Positions 52,285 through 60,247 of a stretch of 64,000 nt of DNA are shown in pieces (position 1 is the stretch's first letter; the number at the start of each line of letters is the position of its first letter). This DNA is from RPQJ01 sp963823535 (GTDB lineage Bacteria; Pseudomonadota; Gammaproteobacteria; Steroidobacterales; Steroidobacteraceae), in NCBI GenBank assembly GCA_963823535.1, contig CAWGLZ010000006.1, positions 372,001 through 436,000 on the forward strand. Direction: 5' to 3'. The translations under genes were made by a program, and so were the position numbers. The notes under the pieces are model-generated. The model saw only the letters and a list, made by a program, of their open reading frames with translations. It did no database searches and had not been told where the DNA came from.

Positions 52285-53334
52285 ATGACTTCCCTTGCCT
52301 ACCGACTCCTCGAACGCGACCTCCTGCCCGACTGGCTGATCCGCGTCGGCATCCGACGCCTGCTCGAGGCCCGGTTACGCGAGGAGGACAGGGGCAGCCC
52401 GGAGGCACAGCAGGCGCACTTCATGCAGCTGGTCGAGCAGCTGCGCAGCAGCCCGGTGGCCATCGCGACCCGGGAGGCGAACGAGCAGCACTACGAGGTG
52501 CCGAGTGCCTTCTTCGATCTCGTGCTGGGCCGGCACCTCAAGTACTCGTGCTGCCACTACCCGCCAGGTGTCACGTCGCTCGACGAGGCGGAGGCCGGGA
52601 TGCTCAGGCTCACGTGCGAGCGGGCACGGATCGCCGACGGCGACGAGATCCTGGAGCTCGGCTGCGGCTGGGGCTCGCTGACGCTGTGGATGGCCGAGCA
52701 CTACCCGGGGTCGAGGATCACCGCCGTCTCCAATTCGAGTACGCAGAAGCGCTACATCGATGCCCGCGCGGCCGAGCGGGGCCTGCGCAACGTCGAGGTG
52801 CTGACGCGGGACGCAAACGTGCTCGAATTCCCCGCGGATCGTCGCTTCGACCGCGTGGTCTCCGTGGAGATGTTCGAGCACATGCGCAACTACGAGATCC
52901 TGCTCGGGCGCATCGCCGGGTGGATGCGTCCGGGCGCGACCCTGTTCGTCCACATCTTCACGCACGCCCGCTACGCCTATCCGTTCGAGGTGCGCGACGA
53001 GAGCGACTGGATGGCCCGCTACTTCTTCACCGGCGGCATCATGCCGAGCGATCACCTGCTGATGTACTTCCAGCGCGACCTGCGCATCGCCGATCACTGG
53101 CGCGTCAGCGGCACGCATTACCAGAAGACCGCCGAGGCCTGGCTCGCGAACATGGATCGCGAACGCGCGCGGGTGATGCCGGTGCTGGAGCAGACCTACG
53201 GTGCAGACGCGGCCCGCCGCTGGCGTGTGTACTGGCGCGTCTTCTTCATGTCCTGCGCCGAGCTGTTCGGATATCGCTCGGGCCGGGAGTGGATGGTGTC
53301 CCACTATCTCTTCGAGCGACCCTCGCAGGCGTGA
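52285..53334 (+). CDS. CFA synthase-like SAM-dependent methyltransferase
   Basis: 349 residues. The N-terminal region (about 1-75) is a short lipid-binding-like module; NEQHYEVPSAFFDLVLGRHL and YSCCHYPPGVTSLDEAEAGM are the typical CFA-synthase lead-in, followed by the SAM motif ILELGCGWGSLTLWMAEHYPG and the catalytic/ligand segment VVSVEMFEHMRNYEILL. Relatives of this size methylate or cyclopropanate unsaturated acyl chains of membrane lipids; E. coli Cfa is 382 residues. The FVHIFTHARYAYPFEV and MPSDHLLMYFQRDLRI blocks place it in a distinct subfamily that also occurs in DUF1475-linked loci. Substrate not certain. Confidence 0.92.
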   Translation: MTSLAYRLLERDLLPDWLIRVGIRRLLEARLREEDRGSPEAQQAHFMQLVEQLRSSPVAIATREANEQHYEVPSAFFDLVLGRHLKYSCCHYPPGVTSLDEAEAGMLRLTCERARIADGDEILELGCGWGSLTLWMAEHYPGSRITAVSNSSTQKRYIDARAAERGLRNVEVLTRDANVLEFPADRRFDRVVSVEMFEHMRNYEILLGRIAGWMRPGATLFVHIFTHARYAYPFEVRDESDWMARYFFTGGIMPSDHLLMYFQRDLRIADHWRVSGTHYQKTAEAWLANMDRERARVMPVLEQTYGADAARRWRVYWRVFFMSCAELFGYRSGREWMVSHYLFERPSQA

Positions 53335-53361
53335 TCCGCGATTGCGGCGGTCGCCCGCGGC

Positions 53362-54951
53362 GTGTCAGTGTTGCGAACAGTGACGACGCTCCCGACAGCA
53401 CGCCTCGCTCGCCGGCTCCGCGGCGCCTTCGTCGCCGTGGCAGGGCTCGCCTGCGCGGTCACCGGCCACGCCCAGACCTCGCCCGACGCGGCGGAGCCCG
53501 TCCCTGCGGCAGCGTCGCGCGGCGAGGTGTATGCCGAATTCAAGCGTCTGTACGAGGCGGGAGAGCACGCGGCCGCCGTCGAGCAGGCGCGCCTCGTCGT
53601 CGAGCTGACTGAACGCGAACAGCCGGTCGTGCCGGCGGAACTGCAGGCCGCCCTGATGAATCTCGGGATCGCGCAGTACAGGGCCGGCGATTACCTCGGG
53701 GCGGAATCGAGCTACCAGCGGGTGATCAGCCTGATCGAGGCCTCCGGGCGGCTCGCGAGCCCGCGCCTCGCGCGCGCGCAGGCCGGGCTGGCGACGACCT
53801 ATCACGCCGCGCGTCGCCACGACCTGGCCGTCGAGAGCTTCGACCGGGCGATCGCGCTCAGCCGCCGGACCGAAGGGCTGTTCAACGAGGACCAGTTGCC
53901 GCTGCTGGAGAAGTACGCGGATTCGCTGACCGAACTCGGACGCGCGCAGGACGCACTGCAGGCGCGCCGCTATGCCCTGCGCCTGGTCGAGCGCCGCAGC
54001 GGGGAGATGAGCCTCGCCTACGCCCGCGAGCTCGAGTCCCTCGGCCGCTGGTACAGCCGTGCGCGCGCGTACGACGCCTCGCGTTCCACCCTGAAGCGTG
54101 CCCTCGACACGGCCGAGGAACTCGAGGGCCAGGATTCCCTGGAACTGATCGGACCGCTGACGGGGATCGCCGACAACGCCCGCCGCTGGCTGCTCGACCC
54201 CGTCGCGCGCGAGCGTGCCGCCGTGGACCCGGAGCGCAGCGCGCTGTTCCACGACCCGGTCATGCCGGGACCGCCCGGCCTGTCGTTGAGCACGATTGCC
54301 ACCGAGGGACTCAGGGCGCTGGAGCGTGCGGCCGCGATCACCGCAGGGCGACCGGATCCGCCCGCAGTGACGGTCGCCGGCGTGCAGGCACAGCTCGGCG
54401 ACTGGTACCAGATCCAGCGGCAACCGGAGCGGGCACTGCCTCATTACCAGCAGGCGTGGCTGGCAGCGTCGCAGGTGGTCACGGCCGACGGTCGCCCGCT
54501 GCAGGAAGCGCTGTTTGGCGCTCCCGTGCTGCTCTACTACGCCATCCCCGACAACTGGGACCGCTACGCGGAGCGTCCGGCGGACGAGGCGGAGCGACGC
54601 TATGCGGAGCTGGAGCTGACGGTTACCGCCGAGGGCACGACGCAGGACATCAGCGTCATCTCGGATGCGGGAGACCCGAGGCTCGGCAGCCAGGCCGCCA
54701 AGGCCGCCGAAGATGCACGCTACCGCCCGCGCTTCAGTGACGGCGAGCCCGTGCAGGCCGGCGGCATCCGCTTCCTGCAGCCGTTCTACGTGCTGCTGGA
54801 CGAGGCGCCCCCGGGGGAGCCGCCCGCAGCGGATTCCGGGCCCGCCTCTCCCGAGCCTGCGACCGAGCCCGCACCCGAGCCTGTATCCGAGCCTCCGCCC
54901 GAGCCGCCCACGGATGCGCCGGACTCCACGCCGCCTCAGGGCGGCAGCTGA
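53362..54951 (+). CDS. Exported TPR protein with TonB-C-like domain and Pro/Glu-rich tail
   Basis: 529 residues from GTG. A signal sequence (AFVAVAGLACAVTGHAQT) is followed by several tetratricopeptide repeats (about 55-330; ALMNLGIAQYRAGDYLGAES, GLATTYHAARRHDLAVESFD, SLAYARELESLGRWYSRARA, VQAQLGDWYQIQRQPERALP). Residues about 400-480 (ELELTVTAEGTTQDISVISD; AKAAEDARYRPRFSDGEPV) resemble a TonB C-terminal domain. The tail is low complexity (PEPATEPAPEPVSEPPPEPP). Probably a periplasmic scaffold. It converges with, and overlaps by 16 bp, the lipoprotein gene that ends the large minus-strand cluster. Confidence 0.85.
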   Translation: MSVLRTVTTLPTARLARRLRGAFVAVAGLACAVTGHAQTSPDAAEPVPAAASRGEVYAEFKRLYEAGEHAAAVEQARLVVELTEREQPVVPAELQAALMNLGIAQYRAGDYLGAESSYQRVISLIEASGRLASPRLARAQAGLATTYHAARRHDLAVESFDRAIALSRRTEGLFNEDQLPLLEKYADSLTELGRAQDALQARRYALRLVERRSGEMSLAYARELESLGRWYSRARAYDASRSTLKRALDTAEELEGQDSLELIGPLTGIADNARRWLLDPVARERAAVDPERSALFHDPVMPGPPGLSLSTIATEGLRALERAAAITAGRPDPPAVTVAGVQAQLGDWYQIQRQPERALPHYQQAWLAASQVVTADGRPLQEALFGAPVLLYYAIPDNWDRYAERPADEAERRYAELELTVTAEGTTQDISVISDAGDPRLGSQAAKAAEDARYRPRFSDGEPVQAGGIRFLQPFYVLLDEAPPGEPPAADSGPASPEPATEPAPEPVSEPPPEPPTDAPDSTPPQGGS

Positions 54952-55619
54952 ACCTCGAGCGGGGCTTCCGCCTCCAGCCCGGCGGGCAGCAGTCCGCGCA
55001 CGATTGCCTGCTCGCGGAACTCGGTGACCAGCTTGGCACCCGCGTCGCGCATCGCGAGCGTCGTCGCCCGCTGCAATGCCGCCATCCCCTGGCCGGGTAT
55101 GTTGCTGCCCGGCTGGGCCCCGTACCCCGTGAAGGTCCAGGACTCGAACAACTCGCCGGTGGGTGTGTAGGCATTGACGCGGTACTTGAGGCTCACGGCG
55201 TACAGGGACGTGCCGGCGTCGCGCGGCGTGATGAAGGAGAATTCCTCGAGCACCGGCTCGAGCACGCCACGGATCTCCGGATCCGTCGCTGCGCCCGCAT
55301 CTGCCGCCTGCACGGGCACCGCGCGCGTGAACATCGCCGTGAGCAGCCGCTGGAACCCGGCGGCCTGCGCCTTGCCGACGGCGATCGAGTAGCCGACGCC
55401 GTCGCGCTTCTCCTCGTGCACGCTCGCGCCGAACTCCGCCGGGATGTACACACCCACGACGACCGGGATGGGCGTGATGAGCGGTGCCGGGAAAGAAGGC
55501 TGCGCCTCGAACTTCGTCGTGCCGCAGCCCGCCAGCAGTGCCAGCCCCAGCATCGGCAGCAGCCCCCGCGCGGCGACGCGTCGCGCAGTGGAACGGCCGC
55601 GGAGAGGGAGGTGCTTCAT
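54936..55619 (-). CDS. Conserved lipoprotein closing the vWA/ExbB cluster
   Basis: 227 residues. A lipobox signal (LPMLGLALLAGC) with Gly next to Cys leads to a mature domain that keeps an all-beta/alpha pattern (PVVVGVYIPAEFGASVHEE; VGKAQAAGFQRLLTAMFTRA; VLEPVLEEFSFITPRDAGTS; AVSLKYRVNAYTPTGELFES; ATTLAMRDAGAKLVTEFREQ), similar in flavour to envelope-assembly lipoproteins such as LptE- or TolB-N-like folds, though I cannot assign a family. It is 25 bp after the first vWA gene and is the last member of the cluster read from the right edge. Outer-membrane lodging is likely. Confidence 0.82.
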   Translation of the reverse strand: MKHLPLRGRSTARRVAARGLLPMLGLALLAGCGTTKFEAQPSFPAPLITPIPVVVGVYIPAEFGASVHEEKRDGVGYSIAVGKAQAAGFQRLLTAMFTRAVPVQAADAGAATDPEIRGVLEPVLEEFSFITPRDAGTSLYAVSLKYRVNAYTPTGELFESWTFTGYGAQPGSNIPGQGMAALQRATTLAMRDAGAKLVTEFREQAIVRGLLPAGLEAEAPLEVQLPP

Positions 55620-55644
55620 CGGTCGAATGGTCGCACGTTCACGC

Positions 55645-56658
55645 TCAGCGCCGGTAACTGGCGGGTTCGTTGAGCCCGACGAAAGTGCCGCCGTTGCGAT
55701 CACAGAGGATCCGCATCAACGATGCAAAGCGGATGCTCGTGTACTGCGGGGCGTCCGGTCGCACGGGAAAGCCGATGGCGTGGATCCGGACCCGGCGCTG
55801 CCCGGTGCGATCCTCGCGGTTGATCATGTCCACGGACCGCACCACCGAGTCGATCGACGAACCGGTGAACTCGTCACCCAGCACGTAGAGACTGATCCGC
55901 AGGCCGGTGGAAAAATACGTGCGGACCGCCTCGACGATGCCCTCCACCGGGCTCGAGTTGCTGAAGGGAAACCAGCCACGGAGTCGCTCGAGCACGATCC
56001 TGCGCTGCGCGGGCGTGTCCGGCAGCCAGCGGCCTCGGTAGGTCGGGAACATGTAGCCGCCCATGTCGTTCATCACCTGCCATCCCTTCACCGTCGGATG
56101 CGCGTCCAGCACCTCCTGCATCTTCCGCAGCATCAGCGGCCAGGCGTAATTGGCCATGCTGCCGGACGTGTCGATGATGAAGATGATGTACTCGCTGTCG
56201 ACGGGGACGCCGCCGATCGGCGAGTCGTCCCTGCGCCGGAACTGCGCGCCGAGCAGTCGCTTCATCTCCTCGCTGAGTTCCTGCTGCGCCGAGACCAGCC
56301 GGCCCTCGATCTCGTTTGCCGCCTCGGCGTCCTTCTGCGACGACTGGTACTGTCCACGCAGCGCGCTCAGGTCGCCGCGCAGGCGCGCGATCTTCTGCTG
56401 TTCCTCGGACAGCTGGATGCGCCGTGCCTTGAGTTCCCGGTTGAGCACATCGCTCGTGCCACGGATCTCGGCGAGTTCGTCCTGCAGCTTCAGCACCCGT
56501 CCCTCGAGGTCCTCGCGGGACTTCTCGAACACCACCGGCTCGCCGACCTCGGTGAGCACCAGCAGCAGGATCACCGCACCAAATCCGCAGCAGATGGCGT
56601 CGAGGAACGAGAGGCTGAAGACCTCCACGTCGCGACGGCCGGCGCGGGAGCGTTTCAC
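55645..56658 (-). CDS. Transmembrane vWA protein with ExbD/MotB-like N-terminus (paralogue 1)
   Basis: 337 residues from GTG, overlapping the previous gene by 4 nt (GTGA). Residues about 12-36 form a membrane helix, FSLSFLDAICCGFGAVILLL, whose Asp20 sits where ExbD/TolR/MotB keep their proton-path Asp. A long coiled coil (about 45-135; LEGRVLKLQDELAEIRGTSD, SEEQQKIARLRGDLSALRGQ) leads to a vWA domain (about 155-330) with the MIDAS DxSxS in IIFIIDTSGSMANYA and the later Asp in LYVLGDEFTGSS. The C-terminus includes RVRIHAIGFPVRPDAPQYTS. It pairs with a second paralogue encoded just upstream. vWA domains bind proteins through a metal ion. I infer a B-type stator subunit with vWA in place of peptidoglycan binding. 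Confidence 0.88.
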   Translation of the reverse strand: MKRSRAGRRDVEVFSLSFLDAICCGFGAVILLLVLTEVGEPVVFEKSREDLEGRVLKLQDELAEIRGTSDVLNRELKARRIQLSEEQQKIARLRGDLSALRGQYQSSQKDAEAANEIEGRLVSAQQELSEEMKRLLGAQFRRRDDSPIGGVPVDSEYIIFIIDTSGSMANYAWPLMLRKMQEVLDAHPTVKGWQVMNDMGGYMFPTYRGRWLPDTPAQRRIVLERLRGWFPFSNSSPVEGIVEAVRTYFSTGLRISLYVLGDEFTGSSIDSVVRSVDMINREDRTGQRRVRIHAIGFPVRPDAPQYTSIRFASLMRILCDRNGGTFVGLNEPASYRR

Positions 56659-57752
56659 GGCCAGTCCCGGGCGGGGCTCAGGAAAGCGCCGTTCGTGCGC
56701 CGCGACAGCGTCCAGAACGCGCCCGGCGCGAGTGGGTCGCCTTCCATCGGCAGCAGGATCACGTTCACGGGCACGCCGGCTGGCAGCCGGCCGATGGCGC
56801 GCTCGAACAGTTTCAGCCGGCCCTCGCCGTCGATCGTCTTGCGCACCGCGGGCGGCGTCGCACCCTGAGTCGGCAAGCCGTCCGTGACGATGATGATGTT
56901 GTCGGGCCGCGGCGCGAGCAGCGCGGCGGCGGCGAACGCGTTCTCGAGGCTCGTGCCGTCCTGCGGCACGACGCGCCGCAGCTCGCGCAGGGTGTCGTTC
57001 AGCGCGTTGGCATCGTCCGCGGCGAGCCACTTGCCGTCGCTGCCCGGCACCAGCGCCCTCGCCCGCGTGTTGAAGGCATAGGCCTGGAACTTCGCCTTCG
57101 GCGGCAGCTGCGCGGTCAGCCAGTCCACCGTCGCGACCGTGCGCCGCCATTTGCCGGCCGCCAGCCGGCGCGACTCGGGCATGTTCCTGAGACGGATCAC
57201 GTTCACCACCGTCTCGTCCATCATGCTCGCCGAGGCATCGACGAGGATCAGGATGCGCTCGCCCCCGACCTTGAGGCCCGTGAGGTACTGTCGATCACCG
57301 CTGCCCACGAACCCCTTGATGCGGCTGCCGGGCTGGCCGGGGCTCGGCGTGCCCGCGCTCAGGCGCCGCGTGCCCTCCTCGAGGGACCTGAGGTCCTGCT
57401 TCAGCCGCTCGATGGTCTCGCGCTTCGAGAGCGTGTCCTGCTCGGCCTCGGCGAGTTGCTGCCGCAGCCGCTCGGCCTCCTCGATGATGCGGGCCGACAG
57501 CCCCTCCGCCGGCACGGCCTCGTCGGTGCTGTCGAGCGAGTTCCGCAGGACGACGAGGTTCTTGTAGCCGTCGAGCACCTGCTCCTCGAGGCGGTCCACC
57601 TCGGCCTGCAGGTCGTCGTTGCGCACCTGGCGCTGCACGCCGGCCTGCGCGCTCAGGATGGTGTAGAACAGGACGATCGCGCCGAACCCGCACGCGATCA
57701 CGTCCAGGAACGAGAGGCTGAAGACCTCCGCCTTACGTCGCGCCATCGCCAT
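56655..57752 (-). CDS. Transmembrane vWA protein with ExbD/MotB-like N-terminus (paralogue 2)
   Basis: 365 residues from ATG at 57752 (or 57746). Its N-terminal helix FSLSFLDVIACGFGAIVLFY mirrors paralogue 1, with Asp17 at the same place. A coiled coil (about 40-125; QRQVRNDDLQAEVDRLEEQ, AERLRQQLAEAEQDTLSKR) leads to a vWA domain with DxSxS in ILILVDASASMMDETV, Thr and Asp in NIIIVTDGLPTQG, and a last strand PAGVPVNVILLPMEGDPLAP. The two paralogues share the anchor but differ in the vWA part, implying a heteromeric stator-like unit. It overlaps the FHA gene by about 20 bp and the next gene by 4 nt. Confidence 0.88.
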   Translation of the reverse strand: MAMARRKAEVFSLSFLDVIACGFGAIVLFYTILSAQAGVQRQVRNDDLQAEVDRLEEQVLDGYKNLVVLRNSLDSTDEAVPAEGLSARIIEEAERLRQQLAEAEQDTLSKRETIERLKQDLRSLEEGTRRLSAGTPSPGQPGSRIKGFVGSGDRQYLTGLKVGGERILILVDASASMMDETVVNVIRLRNMPESRRLAAGKWRRTVATVDWLTAQLPPKAKFQAYAFNTRARALVPGSDGKWLAADDANALNDTLRELRRVVPQDGTSLENAFAAAALLAPRPDNIIIVTDGLPTQGATPPAVRKTIDGEGRLKLFERAIGRLPAGVPVNVILLPMEGDPLAPGAFWTLSRRTNGAFLSPARDWP

Positions 57753-59106
57753 CCACCACGCGCACCAGCTCGCACTCGATGCCCGGGCTGCCGATGCGCA
57801 GCCGGTCGCCGGCACGCAGCGCGACACGCCCGCTCACGCGCTCGCCGTTCAGGAACGTCCCGTAGGTGCTGTGGTCCTCGAGCCACGGACCATCGTCGCC
57901 GCGCGCCAGCGTGCAGTGGGCCCGTGAGATGCCGGGGCCGGGCGGCACGGCAAGCTGACGGTGCTCCCCGGTCACCGCGGCGCCGAGCGTGAGCGGCTCC
58001 GGCAGGATCGTCCAGGCCCGGCCGCCGAAGACGACGTGCGTGGGACGCTCCCCGGGCGGGACCACGGTGGTGGACGCCACCGCCCGCGTGCCGGCCGGCC
58101 GCCGGGGCACGGGCAGTTTCTGCACCAGCGCGAGTCCGCCCGGCACGCGGCGCAGCCCGCTCTCGTAGGCGAGCGCACCGAGCGCCGCGGCGCCGCGCGG
58201 CAGGCGCGAAACCTCGCAGTCGCGCAGTTCCATGAGGCGCTCGACGAACCCGGGCAGTCCCGCCCAACGGTGGGACAGGCGGACGTGCAGCGGTCCCAGC
58301 GGCGGCCGGGCACGCTGCACCGCCTGCACGACCGCATCGTAGATACGGCTCGCAGCCGACGCGAAGTCGTGTCGCGACAGCTCCACTTCGTGCGCATGGC
58401 CGGCGGCCTGCATCTCGATCGCCACCGTCCCGTTGCTTTGCAGCCTGTCGAGCCATCCCGGCAGGCCATCCCAGAGCCGCTGCTCGTTCGCAGCCTCGTG
58501 CACCGGGTCGAACCGCGTCTTGCGCACGAAGGCCGCGGCAATCATGTCCAGCCACGCCTGCCGCAGCGCGAGCCAACCCTGTTGCGGCAGCAGCTCATAG
58601 CGCGTGCGGTGCAGCTGGTCCCCATGGTCGAGCGACGTCACCACCGCGCGGTGCATCGCGAGCTCGACCTGCAGCAGCGAATCCGGGGCGGGCTCGAGCG
58701 AGGCCGCGGCGAGGCCCGCATCCACCAGGCCCACGGGCTCGAGGCCCGCCTCCTTCGCCACGCCGAGCAGCAGCGAGAGCTGCTCCCGCGTGTACCAGGC
58801 GGGCACGGCCAGCAGGATCTCGCGCCCGGCATCGGGCAGGGCCTGCGCCAGGGCCAGGAGCTGCGCGTGGGCCACCTCCGCACAATTCGCGGCCGCCGGC
58901 ATGGCCCGCGGCAGCGGGGCCGTCCCGAGGTCCTGCCAGCAGCGGGTCTCGGCATAGAGGGGCTTGAGCCGCAGCCGGCGCGACGCCGCCTCGCCGGTCT
59001 CCGGTTCACGGCCGTCGAGCATGGCGCAACCCGGCTCCTCCGCGACGAGTTCGCCGTCCCGCGCGAGGATGAGTCCGGCGTCGTTGATCTCGAGGGCGAG
59101 CGTCAT
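57733..59106 (-). CDS. Hsp70/actin-like protein with C-terminal FHA domain
   Basis: 457 residues. The N-terminal about 330 residues resemble an Hsp70/actin-fold ATPase: ALEINDAGLILARDGELVAE, AEVAHAQLLALAQALPDAGR, ILLAVPAWYTREQLSLLLGV, EAGLEPVGLVDAGLAAASLE and an LRRVPGGLALVQ end with a late RLSHRWAGLPGFVERLME. Nucleotide-phosphate loops are less obvious than in DnaK, so ATP binding is uncertain. The C-terminal FHA domain (about 360-450) has GISRAHCTLARGDDGPWLED and STYGTFLNGERVSGRVALRA, with the SxxH and NG residues that bind phosphothreonine. Fusion of these two modules is unusual. It sits between the ExbB-like gene (6 bp away) and the vWA pair. Confidence 0.82.
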   Translation of the reverse strand: MTLALEINDAGLILARDGELVAEEPGCAMLDGREPETGEAASRRLRLKPLYAETRCWQDLGTAPLPRAMPAAANCAEVAHAQLLALAQALPDAGREILLAVPAWYTREQLSLLLGVAKEAGLEPVGLVDAGLAAASLEPAPDSLLQVELAMHRAVVTSLDHGDQLHRTRYELLPQQGWLALRQAWLDMIAAAFVRKTRFDPVHEAANEQRLWDGLPGWLDRLQSNGTVAIEMQAAGHAHEVELSRHDFASAASRIYDAVVQAVQRARPPLGPLHVRLSHRWAGLPGFVERLMELRDCEVSRLPRGAAALGALAYESGLRRVPGGLALVQKLPVPRRPAGTRAVASTTVVPPGERPTHVVFGGRAWTILPEPLTLGAAVTGEHRQLAVPPGPGISRAHCTLARGDDGPWLEDHSTYGTFLNGERVSGRVALRAGDRLRIGSPGIECELVRVVDGDGAT

Positions 59107-59112
59107 CTGCGG

Positions 59113-59919
59113 TCAGCGCACCTGCATGTGCCGGATGAGGTGCTGGTCGAGGTAGGTTTCGCTGTCGAGGACCAGCCGCTCCTGCGCGAGCTGCAGCTGG
59201 TGGAGCAGGAACATGATCACGATGCTGATCAGCAGCGCGATCAGCGTCGAGTTGAACGCCGTTCCCAGCCCGGCGGTGACGCCGGAGACGTCGCCCGTCA
59301 CGGCCTTGTGCGCCTCGCCGAGCGCATCGCCGATGCCGCGGACGGTACCGATGAAGCCGATGGCCGGGATCGCCCAGGCCACGTAGCGCAGCATCGACAG
59401 CTCCGAGTCGAGCCGGTCGGCTTCGCCCTCGCAGACGCCGCGCGCCGCCTCGGACACGTCCTGGACGTTGCGGGTAGCCCCGAACCGGTACAGCGACACC
59501 AGCAGCGCGCGCGGCAGGAGACACTGCGCCTCCGCGGGCGGCAGTGCCTCCAGCTGTCGCGCGTGCTCGCGCACGTCTTCCGGCAGGATGCGCATGCCTT
59601 CCGGCACGTGGACGAGGTCCCGTTCGAGCAGCGCCCGCTCCCGATGCGCGTGCCAGGCCTTGTAGCCGATGACCGCGACGGCCCACAGCGCGAGGATGAT
59701 GGCCGACTCCTGCTCCCAGTCCTTGACCACGACGTAGACGGAGCGCTCGGCGACGTAGTTCGGGTCCTTCAGCATGGCCTCCCGCTGCTCGGCGAGGATC
59801 GCGCTGGCCTGCGGCCTGACGACCGTCACGTACACGGCGTGCACGGCGATGGTCACGATGATGAACGCGAACAGGCTGTAGAGCAGCTCGTTCGGCGCAC
59901 GGGACTTGAATCGGGCCAT
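59113..59919 (-). CDS. MotA/TolQ/ExbB-family proton channel protein
   Basis: 268 residues with a three-helix pattern: an N-terminal helix (LLYSLFAFIIVTIAVHAVYV), a second (AIILALWAVAVIGYKAW) and the conserved C-terminal pair (LRYVAWAIPAIGFIGTVRGIG; LIALLISIVIMFLLHQLQLA) with the family signature GFIGTVRGIGDALGEAH and GLGTAFNSTLIALL. This is the energy-coupling unit that conducts protons with an ExbD/TolR/MotB partner. Here the presumed partners are the two vWA proteins encoded downstream rather than classic ExbD/TolR. It lies 6 bp from the FHA gene and 16 bp from the small anchored gene. Confidence 0.92.
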   Translation of the reverse strand: MARFKSRAPNELLYSLFAFIIVTIAVHAVYVTVVRPQASAILAEQREAMLKDPNYVAERSVYVVVKDWEQESAIILALWAVAVIGYKAWHAHRERALLERDLVHVPEGMRILPEDVREHARQLEALPPAEAQCLLPRALLVSLYRFGATRNVQDVSEAARGVCEGEADRLDSELSMLRYVAWAIPAIGFIGTVRGIGDALGEAHKAVTGDVSGVTAGLGTAFNSTLIALLISIVIMFLLHQLQLAQERLVLDSETYLDQHLIRHMQVR

Positions 59920-59935
59920 GCCGCAGATCTCCGGC

Positions 59936-60247
59936 TCAGATGTCGATGGGGAAGGACACGTCGAAGTCGGCGCGCACCTTTTCGGTGGGCTCGAACCGCC
60001 CGGGAGAGGCGCCGGCGGGCTCGCGCGGCGTCGCCGTGTCCGGCGTCGCGGCCTCGTCCCCGTCCGGCGGCACGGGCTTTTTCTCCTCGGCGGCCGGACC
60101 GGCAGCCGCGGGGGACGGCGCGGGGGACGGTGGCGCTTCCTGTGCGCGCAGCACGGCGACGCCCGCGAGCACGCCGGCGGCCACGACGATCGCGAGCCGC
60201 AGGCTGCGGCTACTGCGCGTAACGCGCGATGCGGAAGCCGAGGTCAT
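59936..60247 (-). CDS. Small anchored Pro-rich protein
   Basis: 103 residues from ATG at 60247, overlapping the stop of the SUMF1 gene by 38 bp. An N-terminal helix (RLAIVVAAGVLAGVAVLRA) is followed by a Pro/Ala/Glu-rich linker (PPSPAPSPAAAGPAAEEK) and a short conserved end (EPTEKVRADFDVSFPIDI). The layout suggests an inner-membrane anchor reaching into the periplasm, with the last 20 residues as a binding peptide. No family known. Position directly before the ExbB-like gene suggests a part in the same assembly. Confidence 0.7.
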   Translation of the reverse strand: MTSASASRVTRSSRSLRLAIVVAAGVLAGVAVLRAQEAPPSPAPSPAAAGPAAEEKKPVPPDGDEAATPDTATPREPAGASPGRFEPTEKVRADFDVSFPIDI

